Below, piece after piece: positions 58,315-64,000 of a stretch of 64,000 bases of DNA (position 1 is its first letter; each line of letters opens with the position of its first letter). Origin of the DNA: Flavobacterium sp. Root420 (GTDB lineage Bacteria; Bacteroidota; Bacteroidia; Flavobacteriales; Flavobacteriaceae); contig NZ_LMEF01000031.1 of the NCBI RefSeq assembly GCF_001427905.1, positions 1 through 64,000 of the forward strand. Direction: 5' to 3'. The notes beneath the pieces are model-generated. The model saw nothing but the letters and a program-made list of their open reading frames with translations. It made no database searches and was not told where the DNA came from. The position numbers and the translations under genes are program-made.

Positions 58315-60311
58315 ACGATAAACATATATCCTACAGAATTTACCTCGTAGCAGTTTTCATCTTCGTGATGGCAATTGCTATTGTCGTTAAATTGACCAAT
58401 ATTCAATGGGTTGAAGGAGATTATTACAGAAAACTGGCGAAACAACGTACGGTTAGAAATTTTGTGATTCCGGCAAACAAGGGAAATATTTATTCAGCAG
58501 ACGGAAGTTTACTGGCAACATCAATTCCTAACTACGAAATTAGATTTGATGCCAAAGCGCCAAAAACAGAAACTTTTGAAAAACACGTAAAAGCATTATC
58601 AGATTCATTGGCTACTGTATTAGATAGACCGGGAGGTTATTACGAACAGGAATTAAGAAAAGCGAGAGCCAATAAAAACCGTTACTATTTGATTGCTAGA
58701 AAATTGAGTTATACGGAATACGTAAAAATTAAAGGTTTTCCATTATTCAATTTAGGAGCTTTTAAAGGTGGAATTATAGTTGAACAGGAAACAGTTAGAA
58801 AACATCCGATTGGAAAAATTGCTGAAAGAACCATTGGTTACGACCGAATTGACCCAGCGACAGGCATTGAGGTTGGTAAAGGAATTGAATGGGCTTATAA
58901 AAGTTATTTAAATGGTAAGGATGGTAAAATTCTGAAACAAAAAATTGCAAAAGGACAATGGAAACCTATTCGTGATATTAATGAGGTTGATCCTCAGGAT
59001 GGTTACGATGTAATTTCAACAATTGATGTTTTTATCCAGGATATCGCGCATCACGCTTTGTTAAAACAATTGGAAGATTACGAAGCAGACCATGGTTGTG
59101 TGGTGGTGATGGAAACAGAAACAGGTCACGTAAAAGCGATTTCGAATTTAGGAAGAGCAGAAAATGGAACATATTCTGAAACCACAAATTACGCTATAGC
59201 AGAATCTCACGAGCCTGGATCTACTTTTAAATTGGTCGATTTAATGGCGATTTTAGAAGATAAAGTAGCCGATACAAGCACGGTTTATGATAGCCACGGG
59301 GGGCAAATAAGGTATTACGGACGTGCCGTTAATGATTCACACAAAGGTGGTTACGGAAAAGTTTCATTAGCCCGCGGATTCGAGCTTTCGTCTAATACAG
59401 TCATGGTTCAGGCAGTTTATGATAACTATAAAAGCAATCCGTCAAAATTTGTAGATCATATTAAAAATTTTGGTTTGAATAAAACTTTAGGATTGCATTT
59501 TAAAGGAGAAGGAAGAGCAATTATTCCACATCCGGGAGATAAAAATTGGTCTGGGGTTTCACTTCCGTGGATGGCATTTGGATATGGAGTTTCGGTTACG
59601 CCAATGCAGACATTGGCATTTTATAATTCAGTTGCCAATAACGGTGTAATGGTAAAGCCGCAATTTGTTTCTGAAATTAAAGAATGGAATAAAACCATCA
59701 AGAAGTTTGATGTTGAAGTTATAAATCCAAAAGTTTGCTCTGAAGAAACCATTAAAAAATTAAAAGCAGTAATGCTGAATGTCGTTAAAAAAGGAACGGC
59801 ATCTAAGTTGTATTCAAAGGAGTTTTCGATGGCAGGTAAAACAGGAACAGCTATGGTAAATTACGGAAAGGCAGGGCGAGAGGGTTTGTATTATGCATCA
59901 TCTTTCGTAGGTTATTTTCCGGCTGACCATCCAAAATATTCTTGTATTGTGGTAGTTCATAAGCCAAATACATCTAAAAATAATTATTATGGAGCTGATG
60001 TTGCGGGACCGGTTTTTAAAAGAATTGCCCAAAAGATTTTTACAGATGCACCTTCAACAAATAAAATTAAGCAGCTGGATTCTAAAATTCCAAAACAGGA
60101 AATCAGTTATGATAAGTTTGATAAAGAATCAAACAAAAAAACAAATAAGATTCCGAATTTGAAAGGAATGCCCGGAATGGATGCCATTGCTTTGTTAGAA
60201 AATCTTGATTTAAAAGTAAAAGTTATTGGCGTTGGAAAAGTAAAAAAACAGTCCATTCAGCCAGGCCAAAATATTAATAAAAACACAACTATAGTATTAG
60301 AATTATCGTGA
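58305..60311 (+). CDS. ftsI: Division transpeptidase FtsI (PBP3-type) with PASTA domain
   Basis: Septal peptidoglycan transpeptidase of 668 residues with one N-terminal membrane helix (about 10-30), a dimerisation domain, and a penicillin-binding domain. Catalytic motifs are STFK (Ser306, Lys309), SSN (362-364) and KTG (512-514). The C-terminus (about 615-668, NLKGMPGMDAIALLENLDLKVKVIGVGKVKKQSIQPGQ) is a single PASTA domain. It overlaps ftsL by 10 bases and murE by four (GTGA), so the genes are translationally coupled. Confidence 0.93.
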   Translation: MAVDDKHISYRIYLVAVFIFVMAIAIVVKLTNIQWVEGDYYRKLAKQRTVRNFVIPANKGNIYSADGSLLATSIPNYEIRFDAKAPKTETFEKHVKALSDSLATVLDRPGGYYEQELRKARANKNRYYLIARKLSYTEYVKIKGFPLFNLGAFKGGIIVEQETVRKHPIGKIAERTIGYDRIDPATGIEVGKGIEWAYKSYLNGKDGKILKQKIAKGQWKPIRDINEVDPQDGYDVISTIDVFIQDIAHHALLKQLEDYEADHGCVVVMETETGHVKAISNLGRAENGTYSETTNYAIAESHEPGSTFKLVDLMAILEDKVADTSTVYDSHGGQIRYYGRAVNDSHKGGYGKVSLARGFELSSNTVMVQAVYDNYKSNPSKFVDHIKNFGLNKTLGLHFKGEGRAIIPHPGDKNWSGVSLPWMAFGYGVSVTPMQTLAFYNSVANNGVMVKPQFVSEIKEWNKTIKKFDVEVINPKVCSEETIKKLKAVMLNVVKKGTASKLYSKEFSMAGKTGTAMVNYGKAGREGLYYASSFVGYFPADHPKYSCIVVVHKPNTSKNNYYGADVAGPVFKRIAQKIFTDAPSTNKIKQLDSKIPKQEISYDKFDKESNKKTNKIPNLKGMPGMDAIALLENLDLKVKVIGVGKVKKQSIQPGQNINKNTTIVLELS

Positions 60312-61771
60312 AAATACTGAAAGACATATTATATAAAGTAGCGATTGAATCTGTAACAGGTTCGACAGAAATCGGCGTACATAAAATTGATTTTGATTCA
60401 AGAAAAATTGAAGCAGATGATATTTTTGTGGCTATTCGCGGATCACTTTCTGATGGTCACGATTATATTGAAAAAGCAATTCAGTTAGGAGCAATTGCTA
60501 TCATCTGCGATACTTTACCAGAAAATATTGAAAAAGGAATTACCTATATAAAAGTAAAAGACACGAATACTACTTTGGCTTTTATGGCAGCTAATTTTTT
60601 CGGAAATCCTTCTGAAAAATTAAAATTAGTTGGTGTAACCGGTACAAATGGAAAAACGACAATTGCTTCGTTATTGTTTCAATTATTTGAAAAAGCGGGT
60701 TTTAAAGTTGGTTTATTGTCAACTGTAAAAATCATGGTTGATAAAACTGAATACAAAGCAACACATACAACACCGGATTCTATTACGATCAATTATTATT
60801 TAAATGAAATGATTGAGGCTGGTGTAACACATTGTTTTATGGAAGTGAGTTCGCACGGAATTCATCAAAAGAGAACAGAAGCTTTGCATTTTGTTGGTGG
60901 AATTTTTACGAATCTTTCGCATGATCATTTAGATTATCATCCAACTTTTGCAGAATATAGAGATGTAAAAAAATCATTTTTTGATTCATTGCCAAAAACA
61001 GCTTTTGCTTTATCAAACATTGATGATAAAAACGGAACTGTAATGCTTCAAAATACGGTTGCCAGAAAATTTACATATGCCTTAAAGTCATATGCCGACT
61101 TTAAAGCAACAATATTAGAAAGTCAATTGTCTGGTTTGTTATTGAAAGTAAATGACAACGAAGTTTGGGTAAAACTGATCGGGACTTTTAACGCTTACAA
61201 TGTTTTGGCAATTTACGGAACTGCAGTCGAACTAGGAATGGATAGTCTGGAAGCATTGCGGTTACTGTCTGATTTAGAGAGTGTTTCTGGTCGTTTTCAG
61301 TATATAGTTTCAGAAGGAAACATTACAGCAATTGTAGATTACGCACATACGCCGGATGCATTGGATAATGTTTTGAAAACGATTAATGATATCCGTACCA
61401 AAAACGAACAATTGATTACAGTTGTGGGTTGCGGCGGGAATAGAGATAAAACCAAAAGACCAATTATGGCTAAAATTGCTTCAGATTTGAGTGATAAAGC
61501 AATTTTAACTTCTGATAATCCAAGAAACGAAGATCCGGAAGTGATTTTAGATGAAATGGAAAAAGGAGTGGAAGCTCATAATTATAAAAAGATATTAAGA
61601 ATAACCGACAGAAAACAAGCTATAAAAACGGCTTGTCAATTGGCTCAGCCAAATGATATTATTTTAATTGCGGGAAAAGGCCATGAAACGTATCAGGAAG
61701 TAAATGGTGTTCGTCATCATTTTGATGATATGGAAACGGTAAAAGAAATTTTAGATCAACTAAGAAAGTAA
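60308..61771 (+). CDS. murE: UDP-MurNAc-tripeptide ligase MurE
   Basis: Adds the third amino acid to the UDP-MurNAc stem peptide. The 487-residue protein has TGTNGKTT (111-118) for ATP and the DNPRNEDP motif near residue 402, the form that binds meso-diaminopimelate rather than lysine. The start is GTG in the GTGA overlap with ftsI. A 100-base spacer follows before mraY; no murF gene is found there, unlike in enterobacteria. Cytoplasmic. Confidence 0.96.
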   Translation: MKILKDILYKVAIESVTGSTEIGVHKIDFDSRKIEADDIFVAIRGSLSDGHDYIEKAIQLGAIAIICDTLPENIEKGITYIKVKDTNTTLAFMAANFFGNPSEKLKLVGVTGTNGKTTIASLLFQLFEKAGFKVGLLSTVKIMVDKTEYKATHTTPDSITINYYLNEMIEAGVTHCFMEVSSHGIHQKRTEALHFVGGIFTNLSHDHLDYHPTFAEYRDVKKSFFDSLPKTAFALSNIDDKNGTVMLQNTVARKFTYALKSYADFKATILESQLSGLLLKVNDNEVWVKLIGTFNAYNVLAIYGTAVELGMDSLEALRLLSDLESVSGRFQYIVSEGNITAIVDYAHTPDALDNVLKTINDIRTKNEQLITVVGCGGNRDKTKRPIMAKIASDLSDKAILTSDNPRNEDPEVILDEMEKGVEAHNYKKILRITDRKQAIKTACQLAQPNDIILIAGKGHETYQEVNGVRHHFDDMETVKEILDQLRK

Positions 61772-61871
61772 AAGTTTAACCGGTGAATTGATTATTCGTT
61801 TAATCGAATAATTATTGAATTAAAAACGAACGAATAAACAAATCAACGATTAACCAAATAAACCAAGATAT

Positions 61872-63104
61872 ATGCTATACTATTTATTTGAATATTTTGA
61901 CAAAACATTAGATATACCGGGAACGGGAGTTTTTCAGTACATCACTTTTAGATCGGCTTTAGCATTAATGCTTTCGCTGCTTTTGTCTACGATTTACGGT
62001 AAGCGAATCATCAACTTTTTGAGAAAACAACAAGTAGGTGAAACGGTTCGTGAGCTTGGTCTTCAGGGACAAAATGAAAAAGCAGGAACACCAACAATGG
62101 GGGGACTGATTATCATTTTTGCAACGCTTGTGCCTGTTTTGTTATTTGCTCGTTTGCATAATATTTATATCGTATTGCTTATTGTAACCACACTTTGGAT
62201 GGGAACAATTGGTTTTATTGATGATTATATTAAAATATTCAAAAAAGATAAAGAAGGTCTTAAAGGAATTTTTAAAGTAATTGGTCAGGTTGGTTTGGGG
62301 CTTATTGTTGGGACAGTACTTTATTTTAATCCGGCTGTAACGGTGCGAACTGATACAGGAAGAACTGATATTTATAAAAGCGGAACAAACACAACGGTTG
62401 TTTTGCCAGCTCCTATTGAAGAGAAATCGACGGCAACTACAATTCCTTTTGTAAAAAATAATGAATTTGATTATGCTGAAATATTAGCCTGGACAGGTGA
62501 AGGATATGAAAAATGGGCTTGGTTGATCTTTATTCCGGTTGTAATTTTCATTATCACGGCAGTTTCTAACGGCGCTAATTTAACAGACGGTATTGATGGT
62601 CTCGCGGCCGGTACGTCGGCAGTGTCCGTCCTCGCGCTCGGAATATTTACATTCGTTTCGGGAAATATTATTTTTTCTAATTATTTGAATATCATGTACA
62701 TCCCAAATTCGGGGGAAATGACGGTATTTATATCAGCTTTTGTTGGAGCCTTAATTGGGTTTCTTTGGTATAATTCATATCCCGCATCTGTGTTTATGGG
62801 AGATACAGGAAGTTTAACTATTGGTGGAATCATTGCGGTTTTAGCCATTGCAGTTCGTAAAGAATTATTGATTCCGTTATTGTGTGGAATCTTTTTAGTG
62901 GAAAATTTCTCAGTGGTTTTACAAGTGAGTTATTTCAAATTTACTAAAAAGAGATACGGTGAAGGTCGAAGAATTTTCCTGATGTCGCCACTGCATCATC
63001 ATTATCAGAAAAAAGGATATCACGAAAGTAAAATTGTGACCCGTTTCTGGATTGTTGCCATCATGTTAGCCATATTATCAATCGTTACTTTAAAATTAAG
63101 ATAG
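61872..63104 (+). CDS. mraY: Phospho-MurNAc-pentapeptide transferase MraY
   Basis: Integral-membrane enzyme that makes lipid I from UDP-MurNAc-pentapeptide and undecaprenyl phosphate. Motifs include KAGTPTMGG, GFIDDYIK (catalytic Asp pair), NLTDGIDGLAAGTSA and FMGDTGSLTIGG, with HHHYQKKGYHE near the end. Length 410 exceeds the usual 360 because of an insertion of about 50 residues (about 155-205, containing TDTGRTDIYKSGTNTTVV), which I recall in Bacteroidota MraY. A 45-base patch at 62598-62642 is strikingly GC-rich for this genome. murD follows immediately. Confidence 0.95.
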   Translation: MLYYLFEYFDKTLDIPGTGVFQYITFRSALALMLSLLLSTIYGKRIINFLRKQQVGETVRELGLQGQNEKAGTPTMGGLIIIFATLVPVLLFARLHNIYIVLLIVTTLWMGTIGFIDDYIKIFKKDKEGLKGIFKVIGQVGLGLIVGTVLYFNPAVTVRTDTGRTDIYKSGTNTTVVLPAPIEEKSTATTIPFVKNNEFDYAEILAWTGEGYEKWAWLIFIPVVIFIITAVSNGANLTDGIDGLAAGTSAVSVLALGIFTFVSGNIIFSNYLNIMYIPNSGEMTVFISAFVGALIGFLWYNSYPASVFMGDTGSLTIGGIIAVLAIAVRKELLIPLLCGIFLVENFSVVLQVSYFKFTKKRYGEGRRIFLMSPLHHHYQKKGYHESKIVTRFWIVAIMLAILSIVTLKLR

Positions 63105-64000
63105 ATGAGGCTAGTAGTACTTGGAGGAGGAGAAAGTGGTGTAGGTACTGCTATTCTCGGAAAGAAAAAGGGATACGATGTTTTTGTATCAGATTTTGGA
63201 AAGATAAAAGAGAGTTACAAAGAAGTTCTTATCATTAATAAAATTGCCTGGGAAGAAGAACAGCATACGGAAGACCTGATTTTGAATGCCGACGTGGTTA
63301 TGAAAAGTCCGGGGATTCCGGAAAAATCTCCCATAGTAAAAAAGCTGATTGAAGCCGGAGTAAAAGTGATTTCTGAAATTGAATTTGCAAAACCTTTTAC
63401 AGAAGCACTTACAGTTGGAATTACCGGAAGTAACGGTAAGACAACAACAACAATGCTAACGTATCATTTGTTGAAATCAGCAGGGTTAAATGTAGGTTTG
63501 GGAGGAAACATTGGAAAAAGTTTTGCATGGCAGGTTGCCGAAAATAAATTTGATGCGTACGTTCTGGAATTGAGCAGTTTTCAACTCGACGGAATTATAG
63601 ATTACCGGCCGGATATTGCCATAATTACGAATATTAGTCCGGATCATTTAGACCGATATGAGTATAAATATCACAAGTATATCGATTCAAAGTTTCGAAT
63701 AACAATGAATCAAACCGAAAGCGATTATCTTATTTACGATGCAGATGATGAGGCAAGCGCAGAATGGTTAAAAAACAACACAACAAAAGCAAAATTAATT
63801 CCTTTCTCGCTGACTAAAAAATTCGACGAAGGGGCTTCTATAAATAACAACAAAATGGAAATAAAGATCAACCAAGAAGAGTTTACAATGGAAACAGAAT
63901 ACATTGCGTTAGAAGGAAAACATAATATGAAAAACGCAATGGCAGCAAGCTCTGTAGCAAAATTGATGCAAATTAGAAATGCAACAATTCGCGAAAGTTT
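63105..64000 (+). CDS. murD: UDP-MurNAc-L-alanine:D-glutamate ligase MurD (partial)
   Basis: The open frame begins with ATG at 63105, directly after the mraY stop, and runs off the window without a stop, giving 298 residues. It starts MRLVVLGGGESGVGTAIL (UDP-binding Rossmann loop), then VVMKSPGIPEKSP, GITGSNGKTTTTMLTYHLL (ATP loop), GGNIGKSF and YVLELSSFQLDG, all MurD hallmarks. About a third of the protein lies beyond the edge. Confidence 0.95.
   Translation, partial: MRLVVLGGGESGVGTAILGKKKGYDVFVSDFGKIKESYKEVLIINKIAWEEEQHTEDLILNADVVMKSPGIPEKSPIVKKLIEAGVKVISEIEFAKPFTEALTVGITGSNGKTTTTMLTYHLLKSAGLNVGLGGNIGKSFAWQVAENKFDAYVLELSSFQLDGIIDYRPDIAIITNISPDHLDRYEYKYHKYIDSKFRITMNQTESDYLIYDADDEASAEWLKNNTTKAKLIPFSLTKKFDEGASINNNKMEIKINQEEFTMETEYIALEGKHNMKNAMAASSVAKLMQIRNATIRES

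Overview
The window is a stretch of chromosome from a member of the Bacteroidota, almost certainly a Flavobacterium of the F. johnsoniae type. The evidence is low GC, recurring TAnnTTTG -7 promoter boxes with no obvious Shine-Dalgarno sites, the lineage-specific genes gldB and gldC, a type IX secretion plug-like protein, flavobacterial outer-membrane proteins, and a dcw cluster without murF between murE and mraY. Most genes are core housekeeping genes. I see no prophage, CRISPR array, conjugative element or complete insertion sequence. The first 99 bases look like the tail of an IS4-type transposase.

Layout. 0-9 kb: aspartate-type aminotransferase, fatty acid desaturase, rsmG, a LytS/LytTR two-component pair followed by an S15-like peptidase, and pruA. 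9-15 kb: a four-gene DNA repair operon (MBL exonuclease, ATP-dependent ligase, Lhr-like helicase, PdeM phosphoesterase), with apaG convergent to it. 15-25 kb: T9SS plug-like protein, SNF2 helicase, methyltransferase, a GxxExxY gene between inverted repeats, map, DUF445 and gpmI. 25-32 kb: a CBM9/DUF5916 outer-membrane protein, two convergent L,D-transpeptidases, a decayed GNAT pseudogene, two identical tRNA-Gly genes, a repeat-filled spacer and pepE. 32-38 kb: three tandem regulatory-domain-like secreted proteins, a DUF6702 protein and an M1 peptidase, then tatA and a PAP2 phosphatase. 38-46 kb: dioxygenase, O-methyltransferase, two lipoproteins, a YceI/porin/YceI-like operon and rlmN. 46-56 kb: polyprenyl synthase, an ECF sigma module, dnaG, a LuxR-type regulator, nadE, gldBC, a hydrolase and engB. 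56-64 kb: the dcw cluster from mraZ to murD, which is cut by the window edge.

The genes group into peptidoglycan synthesis and remodelling (dcw genes, two L,D-transpeptidases, PAP2, polyprenyl synthase), gliding and type IX secretion (gldB, gldC, plug), DNA repair and replication (ligase operon, SNF2, dnaG), and envelope sensing (ECF sigma module, LytS/LytTR). MurE carries a DNPR motif, which points to meso-diaminopimelate peptidoglycan.

The most unusual content is between genes. At least five families of inverted-repeat elements have arms made of short tandem units with a fixed period of 7, 8, 9 or 10 bases. One of these encloses the GxxExxY gene like a cassette. Other points of interest are a GTGG array in front of mraZ that looks like an autoregulatory operator, a DnaG lacking its zinc ligands, a 45-base GC-rich patch inside mraY, and frequent TTG start codons.
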